In this document: positions 44,029 to 56,153 of the stretch, piece by piece
Layout: each line of letters starts with the position of its first letter
How positions within the stretch are numbered: position 1 is the stretch's first letter
Source of the DNA: Acytostelium subglobosum LB1
Lineage: Eukaryota > Evosea > Eumycetozoa > Acytosteliales > Acytosteliaceae
Assembly: GCF_000787575.1 (NCBI RefSeq)
Contig: NW_012236529.1
Coordinates: 1,364,001-1,428,000 of the forward strand
DNA: 64,000 nucleotides
Direction of reading: 5' to 3'
The notes under the pieces: generated by a model
Told to the model about the DNA's origin: nothing
Database searches by the model: none
Seen by the model: the letters and a program-made list of their open reading frames with translations, nothing else
Program-made: the position numbers and the translations under genes

Positions 44029-47000
44029 ATGATATCAAGTAAATCAAAGAAGAAGCAGCAGTTACTACAACAACAGTTGCAACAACAACAACCATTACCA
44101 ACTGTGGCAACTGCAATGTCAACTTCACCAAAGATGGAGAGTATTAATAATAATAGTAGTGGCGGAGTTGGTGGAGGTGGAAGTATAAATGGAATGAGTC
44201 CAATATCAATTGCCAAACATTCTCATTCACCTCCAATGCCCTCGGTAAATGCCCGTGGAGCATTCAGTCACAAGTCACCGCCACTGGAGATGGTCAGCCA
44301 CTTCAAGGAGAAGATCCAGCAGTTGGGTTGGATAGGTTCGCCCCAGACACTCGGTTCCAAGACCCGTCAGCGCTCCAATTCCATGGCGGTGGGCTCGCCG
44401 GGCTCCCCTGGTCAGCCACTCAACCTATTCGCCACACTCGAGCAGATCTCCAAAGAGTTGGAAGAGAGGGAGAAAGATGTGCAACTTGCCGCAGAGATTG
44501 GCAAGATGCTACTCGACAAGAACAACGAGCTCGAGTACCAAGTCTCACAACTATTCGACTATGAGAGGAGGTATCATGATGAGAAGATTCAATCTGACAT
44601 CATCAAGAAGGTATGTGGCTAGGGAGGGAGGTCAGGGAGGTCAGGGATCATTCCATCACTCACTAGATCACTCAATCAATCAACTTGCAGCAAAATGAGA
44701 CACTAAAGTCTAATATCAAGGAGGCTACATTGGTCAATGAGATGTTGGTCGAGAAGATGAATGATAACAACACAGAGATGAATAGTATTAGACAGAAGTA
44801 TAGTAAGAGTAGTAAGTCATCAAAGAAGAATGCAGATGTCAATGTTGATGAGTTGCACCAGGAGATTGAAGATCTGAGCAGCAAGGAGATAAGCATGGAG
44901 AAGTCTATCATCAAACTCAAGTGTGAGAATGAGTCCCTGGTCGAGCGCAACGAGTCCATCGAGTCCAAGCTCACCGAATACGAGAGCGACATGAAGGAGT
45001 TAGAGCACATCAAAGAGAAGTATCACTTCCTCTCCGTCAAGAATAACTCTTTGATTGGTTTGGCCAAGGATGTAAGTAACCATCCCCTCACAGCCAGAGT
45101 GTCCAGGACTAACATCCCGCTCATGATGTGGACATAGATCGCCACGAGGAAGTCAATCATTGATGAGTATAATATGTTCAAGGATAACTTTGAGGTGACG
45201 TTGGAGAATATATTGGCGTGCGCTACGAGTCAGGAGAGGTATGATCATGCCCAGGAGATGAAGTTGATCAAGGAGTCAAAGGATGCATTGGACCAGATTA
45301 GATTGGATGATCACGATCACAACAATCATGTTGTCAAACAGTTGTTGTCTCAGCTTCGTGAGAAGGATGATATGAGTTCCAGCTTCTTGGAGGAGAGTGA
45401 CATCCAGTTGGCGGACGACTCCTCCGATCACAACATCGATGAGGTCGAGAGTCAGTTGGCCAAGCAGATCGAGATATCCGCACAGAACCTATCGCGTAGT
45501 TCCATACTCCTAGTAAGTTCCAAACACTCAATCAATCAATGGAACCATTCCAATCACTTACTCATTCAATCAATCAATCAATCAAACATAGTTGATCGCA
45601 ATATATATTGGCAAGAGACATCAAGATGTCAATGATCAACTCACAAGGAATAATACATCGATGTTGGAGTTGCAGGAAGATATCAAGGAGCTGACGGAGA
45701 AGCTACAGACTAATACCAAGCTCAATACAAAGTTGGAGATGGAGTCGTTGTCCAACAGCAACCTGATCGAAGAGTTACAGCAACGCACCGAGCTGCTGCA
45801 GAATGAGATCAAGACTCTACAACAGAGTTGTGCACAACTCCAGACAGAGAGGGACGATTCAATCAAGTCACTTCAAGCCGAGCAGGCCGCCAAGCAAGTG
45901 GCCATCAGTGCCCTGCAAGAGGAGGCCGAGCGCAGACACAACCAACTGGAGGCTCAGCTCAAGCAGGTGGAGAGCGAATACCGTCTGCTACAGGAGCAAC
46001 AATCAAAGCAGAAGCCGACTGAGCCTGTTATGGTTGAGCGTGCTGCTGACCCAGCGGCAGAGGCTACACTGCGAGATCTCAACTCCAAGTACATGGAGTT
46101 GGCCATGCGCTATGCCCAGCTGATGAGTAGCCAGGATGGCCAGCAGTTTGAGCTCAAACAGAAGGACAACCGCATTGAACAACTGATGGGCCAGCTAGCA
46201 GAGATCACAGCCAAGCACTCCGCTGCCGAGCAAGACAATGTTATTCTCAAACAAAGTGTGGCAGCATTGGAGGCACAGGTCGCGAACAAGGACCAGGATA
46301 TAGCCCGAATGTCCAATGACTTGGAGGAGGCCAGGCTCAACATCGCCAAGCTAGAGGATGCCGACAAGATTATGAAGCAAAAGACATTGGACATGTCCAA
46401 GACACTGGCCGACCGAGACCAGATAATTGCAGACCTCAAGAAGGAGTTGGACGATATGGGCAAGGAGTTGGCAGTCCATAAATCATCGAGTGTGGATGTG
46501 GCCGAGTTCGTGGCACTCCAGGATCGTCTACAACAGGCTGAGAGCGACCTGGCACATGCAAAGGATGATCAATCACAGAAGGAGAGGGAGATCGCAGAGC
46601 TATCCACTCGCATCAAGGCATTGGAGGAGAAGTACCAAGCATTGGAGTTGGTTCATAACGCTTGCTCGGCGAATGATGAGGACCTGGCTCAACAGATAGC
46701 TGAGGCTGCCAGTCTCAAGACTGCCCTGGCCCAGCGCGATAATACCATCAACGAGATGACCGAGACGTTGTCAAGAATGCGTGATGAGCTGGCCGAGTTG
46801 AGACTCCAGAATGATGACAACATCGCACTGCTCAAGCGTGATCATAATGAGATCATAGAGTCGCTCAACAAGAAGATTGAGGAGTTGTCACGTGACCTCG
46901 AGCAACTCCAATCCAAGGACTCAGAGGTGGACGCCAAGATCAAGAACCTGTTGGACAATGCCAATGTACTCTTATCAAAGTTGGACGACAAGGACAAGAT

Positions 47001-49260
47001 AGTGACGTCGCTGCAAGAGGATATTGCCAAGCTGGAGAATGAACTGCACGAGATGAACGAGAACTATAACAGGAAGCAGTTGGAGTTGGAGGCACAGCTA
47101 AAGAAGGGAGAGGAAGCCAAGATCGAACTTGACAACATTGCACGAGAACTGGCCGAACAGAGGAAGCCCAAGACATGTCTAGAGTGTGTGGAGCATCAAT
47201 CAAACCTGGAGCGAGTGAACAAAGAACATGAAGATGAGCTCATTAGAATGTCGCAGCGCGAGTGCCTGGAGTGCGCGCAACACTTGGAGAAGATCAAGGG
47301 CATGGACGACGTGCACAAGACACAGGAGAAGGACTACAATGACCTGGTGAACATGTTACAACTACACAAGAAGCAAGTGGAAGAGATGCGCGCACATGTG
47401 GATCAGATCAAGAATCAACCTCCAGCCGAGTGTGACACATGCAGCTCTCTGCGTGATGAGATAGACGCGCTCAGACGCGAGCTGGATGATCTGAGAAAGT
47501 CCAACCAAAGCCTGAGATCATCAACAGAGGTCGAGCGCAACGAGCTCAAAAAGAGCCATAGTCTCATCATGGAGAAGGAGGCCGCACTGTTCCGACAACA
47601 ACAAGAGGAACAAAAGAAACTGGAGAAGGAGCAAGAGTTGATCCAGCTTGAGAAGAAGAAGTTGGAGGCTACTCTTGCCTCGGTTGGCTCCGTCGTTGAT
47701 ACGGGAGCGCCGCATCGTTGCACGATCGGATCACTCATCAACAAAGAGTACGAGATGATTGCCTACATCAACCAGTTCCTTCCCGGCCACCTCATACTCT
47801 CACTCCAATGTCGCCAGTGTGTTTCCGACAAACTCAGGGATGGTCATGTATTCTGGTATGTCTCAATCAATCAACAGATCATTAGTTCGCTCATTGACTA
47901 ACACTTATCAATCGAAAGCAATGTGATCAATCACTTTATAAATGATTGTATCGATTCGAGAGCATTACATCAACAGCCATGTTCACCAAGCGATATGGAT
48001 GAGAACTTGGCATTGGTATTGAACTCGGTCAAGGTGTTTGGAGGCTATAACAACTTCAATGGAAGTGATTTGGTGTCCAGCAACAATGACAACTTATTCA
48101 AACTATTGTTTGAGATACTGTACATTGGCTTCCTTCAACGAGTATCACTACTACATCATCCAGAGTTGGCTGCTTTGTGGAAAGGAAACAACAAGGATAG
48201 CGACCAGTCTGATGAGAGCTGGGACAACTTCATCACACTAGAGCCACATCTCTTCATCAAGCGTTGGGTCAACCACTTTATCAAGTTGGCTGGCGGTGGC
48301 CAATCACCAATATCCAAGGAGTTCACAAGTGATGAGAACATCTTCACAACATTGCTCAGTCAGTTGTATCCAGATTACAGTAGCTCTAGTACCAAGACAT
48401 TGGAGTCTATGCTGGAGTATTGCAAGACTCTTGGATGTACGATAGTCACTCAGGCAGACATTAGAAGGAACGACCAACATTGTATAATACTATTCCTTGC
48501 ACAGCTGTTTGATAAGAAGTCCGGACTGAGCTTACCAAAGGACCAGCCAATGGAGTCAATCACTTCTCCAGACATTGCACCATCGAGCGAGGAGAAGGCC
48601 GCCAAACAATGGCTGAAAACTCTTGACATCTCAACATCAAGTCTGGATGACTTCCGTGATGGCCTACTACTGCTGCGCGCGTTGGACCAGGTCTCGCCAG
48701 GCCTTGTCAACTGGAAGTCCGTCAACATGCACCCTTCAAACATGTTCACAATGACTGAGAACTGCAACTATGTCGTCAAGCTCGGCAAGCAACTCAAGTT
48801 CATCCTGGTGGGCATTTCCGGCTCCGACTTTGTCAATTGCAACAAGAAGTATCTTCTATCATTCGTCTGGCAAATGATGCGCTACAGTGTACTCAAGAAG
48901 GTCAATCTAAAGGGCAAGGACGGAAAGGATATTACCGAAGCAGACCTGGTCTCATGGGCCAACAACAAGGTGCAGGCCAGTGGCAAGACCACATCGATCA
49001 AGTCTTTAAGCGACTCCACTTTGAAGGACTCCTCATTCCTGCTCGACTTGCTCAACTCCTTGAGCAAAGGATGCATTGACTACTCGTTGGTATTGAAGCG
49101 AAACGATGGCGAGAGTAACAAGTCCAACGCAAGGTACGTCATCTCCGTCGCAAGGAGACTAGGCTCGCAGACCATCATCTTTTGGGAGGATATCGTCGAG
49201 GTCAAGTCGAACATGATCATGCTATTCATTCTAGACCTCATGACATTGTTGCCACAATAA
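44029..49260 (+). CDS. Long coiled-coil protein with C-terminal fimbrin-type CH domains
   Basis: Five exons, 44029-44610, 44691-45071, 45138-45512, 45592-47855 and 47919-49260, give 1647 residues. Introns are 63-80 nt. Residues 1-150 are a low-complexity Ser/Gln/Asn/Pro head. Residues about 160-1150 are nearly continuous coiled coil (heptads rich in E, K, L, Q), with Cys pairs CLECVEHQ, CLECAQHL and CDTCSSL near residues 970-1080. The last 480 residues resemble a fimbrin/plastin core of CH domains. They include VINHFINDCIDSRALH with ENLALVLNSVKVFGG, then RWVNHFIKLAGG, WLKTLDISTSSLDDFRDGLL and LSFVWQMMRYSVLKK. The final CH domain has WANNKVQASGK and ISVARRLGSQTIIFWEDIVEV. No calcium-binding EF hands are seen, unlike ordinary plastin. 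It probably cross-links or tethers F-actin; a dimeric actin-binding golgin- or cortexillin-like use is an inference. AATAAA overlaps the stop. Confidence 0.88.
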
Positions 49261-49311
49261 ACATTCACTCGCTAGTCCTTAGGACTTATCTTCTCCTCTT
49301 TATTCATTTAA

Positions 49312-51773
49312 TCATTGTCGTTTGCGTGATGATGTTGACTCCTTCAATGTGAACTTGAAGTCCTCTTCATGTGACTTGTACTTGGTTATGGCGTCCAGGA
49401 AACTTGGTGCCTTGGGCTGCGCAGGCTGGTTCTTGAGTCGCTCAGCCTCTTCTCGCTCGGCAATCTCCATCTCTATCCTCTTGCGCTCGCGCTCCTCAGC
49501 CATCTGTCGCTCATAGATCTCCGTGATCTCCTTGGAGCGCTTGATATCGATCGCTCTATCACGCTCCTTCTTCTTCTCCTTCCTAGTCTCCTCACGCTTC
49601 TTGTTGTTGCGGATGTCGCGTCGATGCTTGAGCTCGCCAGCAAAATCGTCCAGTGCCTGTCGCAGGACAATCGACTGCAGATCAATCTCGACAAAGCTGA
49701 TCTCACTGGTCAATGCCAAGATGTTGAGTGCCTTGTAGACGTGTCGTGACTTCTTTGTGATCTCGAATGATTCCATCTCCAGTACCCTGGACTTGAGTAC
49801 ATCGGGTAATGATGGTGGTGTTGGCGTGACGCCAGGCTCTAGTTGTTGGAGTGATCGCAGATAGGCATCTCTTGACAAGATCTGCATGCATAGTGGATGC
49901 ATGAAGATTGGTTGTCCATCAATTGATTGATAATAGTAATGGTATCCTTCGTTTGGTGGACTGTTGTAAGAGAACTTGTCATTCACATCATGTGGTACAT
50001 GTTTGTTGTTGTTGTTGCTATGATTGTTAGATTGATTGTTGGATGATGTCGTTGAAGTTGTTGTTGAGGTAGTTGTTGTTGATGTTGTTGATGTATATGT
50101 GTTGGCCGCATCATCATCTTGTTGATTGTTCATGAGTTGATTGTAGAAGTACTCTTGTGCTAGTTTGAGTGAGTCTGGTGATCCAACCGTTGATGCGTCT
50201 GACTCCAACGAATGTTCTCCAGGTGATGTGGACATTGATGATGTTGGGATGGACAACGACGATGAGGAATGCCCATGCTCCATGCTCTTCTGCTCCGACA
50301 TCTTCTTGAAGGCAGTCTCGCGCTCTTCAATCTCCCTCTCGGCACGACTGAGGTAGCGCACTGTCTCTTCCTCGCCCTCTCTGTGCGCCATGATCTTTGC
50401 GCGCTCCAGCTCCTCTTTCTCCAGTTTGGTGATTGGTCCAATGTCATGAATGATCGAGAAACGAGAGAACACCGAGTTGGCATGACCAACGTCGGGGAAT
50501 GAAATGAGCGAGGGGATGGGCTGTTGCGCGAGGTATGGCACAGTAGTTCCCTCACGATATCGAAGTAGTTGTAACTCGATTGGGTCATTCTCCACATACT
50601 TTGTCGCCTTTGATATATGTACACTTCGCAAGTCCGTCCTGTCAATTGGTTTCAAACAAAGTGGACAGTTGCTACTATGATACAAGCTTCTCAATATACA
50701 TCCATAGCATGCAATATGTCCACACTTGGTAACCTTACTATATGAGTTCCCAAAGGAGTTAGTATCATGCCGATCAATCAGTCAGTCGAAAGGACATACC
50801 CTGCCACAGGTGGCTCGAAACAGATGGGACAGACGAACTCGCTGGACTTGGTTAGGTATTCCACTTGCTCAATCCTGTTCCAGCATGCAATGTAGTCAGG
50901 GTCTAGATGGGGCATGATTGTTAGGATCAATCACATTCAATCAATCATTCGATCACATACTTGATAGACTCGACCTGTAGTTACCATAGGCATTGACTTT
51001 GAACAGATAGCTAATGATTGACTATGTGTCAGATGATCATCTCTCTGGATCACTCAATCAGTCAACACTACTTACTTGGCTTGTAGGAATAGGTTTGATC
51101 GTTGGGCACTGTTGTCAAATGCCTTCTTCTTGTTGGATGATGGTGATGACCTGTAGCCACTGTTGTTATTGTTATGATGGCGTTGACCAGAGTGCCCTGA
51201 TCCAGATCCAGAACCATAATCCTTGTAATATGATGCTGTTGGTTTATCCTTCTTTGTGTATATCAAGTGTGTCATGTCAACTTGTGTCTTCTTTGACTTC
51301 TTTTGTTGTTGTTGTTGTAGTTGATGTGGTTGTTGCTGGTTCTGCTGTTGTTGTTGGTTCTCAAACTCAACCTTACTCAATGCAACTGCCAGCTCAAGCT
51401 CTGCATCAAACTCCTTGTCATGTGACACATCCTGGACGACTGGTCTTGCATCACTTGGTCTACCAGTTGATGCTTGTTGTTGCTTATGCTTATGTGGAGT
51501 TCCTCCACCTCCACCTCCACCTCCACCTCCTCCTCGTTCTTTGTTCTGTTTGGGTCTATTTGATTGTTGTTGTGGACGTTGGAGGCCTCCGGCTCCTCCG
51601 CCCCCGCCTCCTGCTCCACCTCTATGATGTGGTTGTGAATGAGTACGTGCTGGATGATGTTGTTTGGTAGATGTTGGAGTTGAAGTTGTCGTGGCAGTAG
51701 CAGGTGTAGCAGGGGCAGTCACAGTTGTAGGAGTAGCTGTTGGAATTGATGTAGGTGCAGGACTCGTATTCAT
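49312..51773 (-). CDS. rnf10: RING finger protein 10 homologue (RNF10-like E3 ubiquitin ligase)
   Basis: Five exons on the minus strand: 51076-51773, 50961-51010, 50800-50902 and 49312-50737 (four visible introns-exons with a clean frame; the last is the largest), giving 758 residues. The head is Thr/Pro, Gly- and Gln-rich, as in vertebrate RNF10. The block NYLFKVNAYGNYRSS, NPDYIACWNRIEQVEYLT and EFVCPICFEPPVAG leads into the RING (C-x2-C...C-G-H-x2-C-x2-C...C-P-x-C: CGHIACYGC, NCPLCLKPI). Downstream are VHISKATKYVENDPIELQLL and YLSRAEREIEERETAFKK, then a Ser-rich spacer, FMHPLCMQILSRDAYLRSL and a Lys/Arg/Glu-rich C-terminal coil. RNF10 acts in ribosome-associated ubiquitination in animals. 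It shares a 313-bp promoter with the TFIIH p62 gene. Confidence 0.9.
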
Positions 51774-52086
51774 TTTGTTGGTTGTATTGCTATTGTTGTT
51801 GTTTCTTATCCAATGCCTGATGACCTTATAGATATTTGTCTTGAGATAATGAACTGAATGAATGACTTGAATTCAAGATGGTAATGAATGAATGAATGAA
51901 GGGATAAATGAACAATAAGTGGAAGTGCCCAACCCAGGGTTCATTTTGGAAAAATGAGAGAAGTTGAAGATCAAGCCAATTTGGTGTTTTGGGATCACTT
52001 GTAGTTTGCCCGTTGACAAGAACAACGTAGTTATAAATATTATTGTTTATAACTACTACTTTGTTATACATACTACTAGAACATTG
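51774..52086. promoter_or_regulatory. Divergent rnf10 / TFIIH p62 promoter
   Basis: 313 bp between the opposing starts, AT-rich. An AATGAATGAATGAA repeat lies near 51888, and AACTACTACTTTGTTATAC is close to the p62 start. The start at 52087 was chosen because p62 proteins begin just before the PH-like strand; the open frame upstream is poor. Confidence 0.5.
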
Positions 52087-54312
52087 ATGGAGAAATTCAA
52101 AAAGGAACCTGGCGAGTTGGTAGAACACCGTGCAGATTCAAAGTTTGCAAAGGAGCAAGGTACTCTGTTCTGTACGAATCTGAGACTAGTATGGGTACAA
52201 GTCGGTCATTCAGAGCCTTCGCTACATTGTCACTTCACAGAGATAAGGAGTATGTCATTGATTGAATGAAATGAATGATTGAATGAACGACTCACTCACT
52301 TAATCAAACAATCAATGAATGATGAATGATGAATAGCTCAATATACATCAACAAATAAGAGCGCAAAGGCATTGCTTAGACTTAGTATAAAGGACCCAAA
52401 GGATCCGAATAAGACACAGGACTTGTTGTTTGAATTCACTCATATGGTTAATGCAAGAGATGATCTTACAAAGTTTAGAGACTATATTGCTGGAAGGGTG
52501 GTCAAGACAGCGCCATCAGCAAAGCCAGCAGCAAACGCGACATCAACCACTAGCACGACCACAACGACGACGGCCGCCCAGCGATCCCGCGCGCCACCCG
52601 TCCCCCCTCCACCTCGCGTCGCCGAGACATTCCGCAACGGCACAGTCACAGAGGAGGAGGTGAAGCAGCGTGTGCTGCTGCTCTCGTCAAACGATGAACT
52701 GAAGCAGCTGTTTGATTCGCTGGTGGGCGCCGGCGTGATCAGCGAGGCCGACTTTTGGGAGTCACGCAAGATGATGCTCAACAACGATTCGATGCGCCCA
52801 GAGAAGCAGCAGGTCGGCATGCCCAGCATCATTCTGTCGGACGTGCGTCCCACCTCTGAGTCGGTCAACGCCGTTCGCTATCGTCTGACGCCATCGATCA
52901 TCAATCAAATCTTCATCCAACATCCATCAGTGGAGCGAGCCTATCGCGGCAACGTCCCTCACAAGATCTCAGAGAAGGACTTTTGGAAGAAATACGTCGA
53001 GACCAAGTATTATTACCGTGATCGCAATCCACCAACCGATGAACTATTCTCAACATACGATACGACCGAGGACAGTGGTATGTTTGATTGATTGATTGAT
53101 TGATTGATCGGGTCATTAATGCTCACTTGCTAACCTGGAATCATTCCAATCACTGGACTCATTGATCACTCAATCAAATCTTGTTTGAATGGAACACTGG
53201 ACGCACGCACTTGTAGAGATCAAGATATTGAAGAAGAAGTTGATGGATATCAATCCTTTGGTTGATTTGTCGGCTGAGGGAGACGAAGACCCTTTATCAA
53301 ATGGTTATGGATTGCTATTGGACCCGAACCAAGACCCTGAGAAACTCAAGAATGCATTGCCACTACTTCGAAAGTTCAACAGACACAGTGCACTTGTACT
53401 TGGTGCCAAAGATATCAAGTATGCCATCAAAGGTCACAAGCCCAAGCCTAAGCCAAGGCCTTCACTAACACAATCAATCACATATAGCGCATCAGCATTA
53501 CCAAATGAGAAGGATAGAGATAGATATTTGAACACAGAGGAGTTTGAGAAGATATTGAAGGACAATCGAAAGATATTACATGATCATGCTATCTTGCCAG
53601 ACTTGGAACAAATTATACCTGAAGACTTGCCCAAGCTCAAGATCCAGGATCAGAGGAGATACTTTGAAGGCCATTCAAAAGAGCGTAACAAGGAAGAGGT
53701 ATGATCCCATCCATCCCATCCCATCACCTCACTCAATCATACAATCATTCAATCATTCAATCATGCTAACCTTGGTGCCTTCCACTTGTGTAGAACCTCA
53801 CTGTATTAAAGGAACTGTTTAGAGATGAGCTTGCTAATTGGAGGTGCAGCTTTGATCGTACGATGACACAGAACAATAGTGTACTGGATGAGATTATATT
53901 GGCATCATCATGCAGGAGTGACAAGTCGCGTAATGAGTCGGATCAGCAGCGAGAGAGTAGATTCAAACAGGACTTGTTCAAGAACTTTAACAAGGCCAAT
54001 GAGTTGCTGCGACACTTTTGGAGCAGTGCCTACCTGCCCAACATGCTGGGTCGTCCGCCAACAGCGGCCCAGAAGAAGAAGAATCGCGACCTTGCTAGCT
54101 ACATCAACAAGTTCTACGACAACCTTGAGACGTGGAAGAAGAAGCTCATGGAGAATGGCAAGGTCGACCTTGCCGTCCTCATCAACCCCATCATGGACTC
54201 CCTACACAAAGCCATCGAGCGACGTCAAGAGATCACAGACTATGAACAAAGTGCTGCAGGTGGTGGCAGTCATCATCAGTCGTCCAGTCAGCAGGCCATC
54301 AGCCACGTCTAA
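52087..54312 (+). CDS. gtf2h1: TFIIH core subunit p62 (GTF2H1/Tfb1)
   Basis: Four exons, 52087-52249, 52337-53077, 53217-53698 and 53794-54312, give 634 residues. It is a core subunit of transcription/repair factor TFIIH, acting in nucleotide excision repair and RNA polymerase II initiation. The N-terminus is a PH/GRAM-like fold (GTLFCTNLRLVWVQVG, IRSTQYTSTNKSAKALLRL). A Thr/Pro linker follows. Two BSD domains follow: one near LLSSNDELKQLFDSLVGAGV with FWESRK, the second with IFIQHPSVERAY and KISEKDFWKKYVETKYYY. The C-terminal helical anchor includes LLRHFWSSAYLPN and ends in a Ser/Gln/His tail. Length is close to the human protein (548) plus low-complexity inserts. AATAAA overlaps the stop codon. 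It is divergent from rnf10. Confidence 0.93.
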
Positions 54313-54470
54313 TAAACAGGGTTGTTGTTGCTACTACTACTACTACTTTTAGAATGTATTATTGGCTTGTGAATGAATGTACATTGATTGTGGATAGGCC
54401 ATTGATATACTCTCTCTTTATCCCTCGATTGATCAATCATAGATGCGCTCGCGTGCACCCATGCGACTGA

Positions 54471-55532
54471 TTAGAGGAATCCAAACTCTTCGTGAGGGAC
54501 TCTAGTCTCGATTGAGTATTGCGATGGCTTGATGATACATCCGTAGATGGTGTGATTGTTCAGCACGGGATGCACACTCATGATGCTCCAGAGATTGTCG
54601 TCGGTTCGCTTGTGTGGCTCCAGGACGACCAGTCGCTCGGTGGTGAAGCATCGTCGCTCGTTGGACAACAGGAAGTTGTATTCGTTGTCGTTGACCTCTT
54701 CGTTGTTGGTCTGCACCAGGAAGTCCTGATCTGTCACCAGGATTGGCTTGGCATGCAAGTGCTGGTCGACTTCCTCCTCGTGGGTCGATGGCAGCACACT
54801 CTGACGGAACACAGATGTTGGATTGCGAGCCATGACAGTGCCAGCACGCTTGCCAACGATTGTAATATAGCATGGAGCAATGATCTTTGCGTTTCCGAGG
54901 AACTGGACGATCTCTCCGTATGTCTGGCAAGTGATCAGAGCCTCCCTGACCAGGTATCCGACGGGCCAGCAGTATTTGAGCAACTGCTTGACGTTGGTCC
55001 AGTAGGAGCCGCCGGTAGTACGACGGTAGTTGATGGCCACGGCGAAGCCCTTGGGGCTAATGCCTGTGAGCACACCCACGTATCCAATCCACGTGGTGTA
55101 CACTCCAATGCTGCGGCCGCCCACGTGGAAGTCGGCTTCGATCGTGATGTCCTTGAGCAACAGCATGTCCCAATCCATCGTGCGTGACATGACAATGTTG
55201 CCATCTTGGTCGCGAGACATTGCCGTGGTGCAGCAGGTGCTCACCTCGTAGATCAGCTGCATAAAGACGAGTGCACCGACGGGAACGTCTAGCTCGCGAG
55301 ACAGGCCGCGCAGCTCTGATGCGTAGCTGACCCAGTTCATATAGGCCATCGCGCCCAACATACTCTGTAGCGATCGTACCAACACATTTGTGCCGTACAT
55401 CTTGTTGATATGTGCTTCGACCCTCTTCACCGCTGGTCTATAATCACGACAAGGTTCGTCCCACATATGTTCAGGATCACCATCCAAATGTACAACGTAC
55501 CTCCTTGCAGGTTTGTACCTTATCTGTTCCAT
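54471..55532 (-). CDS. N-acylethanolamine amidase / acid-ceramidase-like Ntn hydrolase
   Basis: Single exon, 353 residues. It resembles the acid ceramidase/NAAA branch of Ntn (choloylglycine-type) hydrolases, which cut the amide bond of N-acyl lipids. The candidate nucleophile is C101 in STCCTTAMS. In the family the autoprocessed Cys is followed by T/S. Then come NIVMSRTMDWDM (R-x-M-D-W-D, typical), INYRRTTGGSYW and APCYITIVGKRAGTVMARNP, a D-x-x-x-N-type segment. No clear signal peptide is present, unlike the lysosomal human enzymes; the protein starts MEQIRYKPARRY. The usual targeting route is therefore unclear. Codon usage is like its neighbours. It is convergent with the p62 gene, 158 bp away. 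Confidence 0.85.
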   Translation of the reverse strand: MEQIRYKPARRYVVHLDGDPEHMWDEPCRDYRPAVKRVEAHINKMYGTNVLVRSLQSMLGAMAYMNWVSYASELRGLSRELDVPVGALVFMQLIYEVSTCCTTAMSRDQDGNIVMSRTMDWDMLLLKDITIEADFHVGGRSIGVYTTWIGYVGVLTGISPKGFAVAINYRRTTGGSYWTNVKQLLKYCWPVGYLVREALITCQTYGEIVQFLGNAKIIAPCYITIVGKRAGTVMARNPTSVFRQSVLPSTHEEEVDQHLHAKPILVTDQDFLVQTNNEEVNDNEYNFLLSNERRCFTTERLVVLEPHKRTDDNLWSIMSVHPVLNNHTIYGCIIKPSQYSIETRVPHEEFGFL

Positions 55533-56153
55533 TTATTACTTATATATATTATAATTTTATGTTATATGATTGATTGATTGATTGAATGAATGGGATGAAG
55601 TGAATGAATGAAGGGATCTGAAGAATCCTAAAATGTTTGACCTATTTGTGCATGGTTGGAGATGAGTAGTCAGTCAGCCAGTCGACCTGAAGTAAGGTGA
55701 CACAACCATCTTGAATTTTATTATTTTGCCCCCATTGATGGGGAAGGGGTGACAGAGAATAGAGGCGAGCACATTGTTGGTGGTGGGGAGATTGGACTGG
55801 ACACCACTCAACCCCCACTTCAGATGCGAGCTCATAATGGGTTATCTGTTTGATTGGTTGAATGTGAATTAATGAATGGAATGAACATATTGTTAATTTG
55901 TTTGATAAATGATGTTCATTCAAAGGATAAAGGCTTGTTCATTCTCTGTTAGAGAGAGAGAGTGTAAATAAATTATTGGTCAATGACAACTACCAACATT
56001 ATTGATTGAAAACACCTATCTATTTATAGATATTTTTTGATATGATCAATTTCGTTGATTCAAATGACCATTCAATCATTTTCCTTTCATTAATATATAT
56101 ATATTCCATTAGGCAAGACATTATCGTTAAAGAATGAAATTAAATAATACAAT
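55533..56153. other. Intergenic region, 621 bp
   Basis: TGATTGATTGA repeat near 55567, an AGAGAGAGAG run near 55950 and TATATATAT near 56095. A minus-strand open frame at 55642-55923 is unrecognised and looks like chance. No gene seen. Confidence 0.55.

Noticed and set aside
50165-50502. Small plus-strand frames inside the RNF10 gene
   Set aside because: Shadows of an acidic/Ser-rich coding stretch with no start context.
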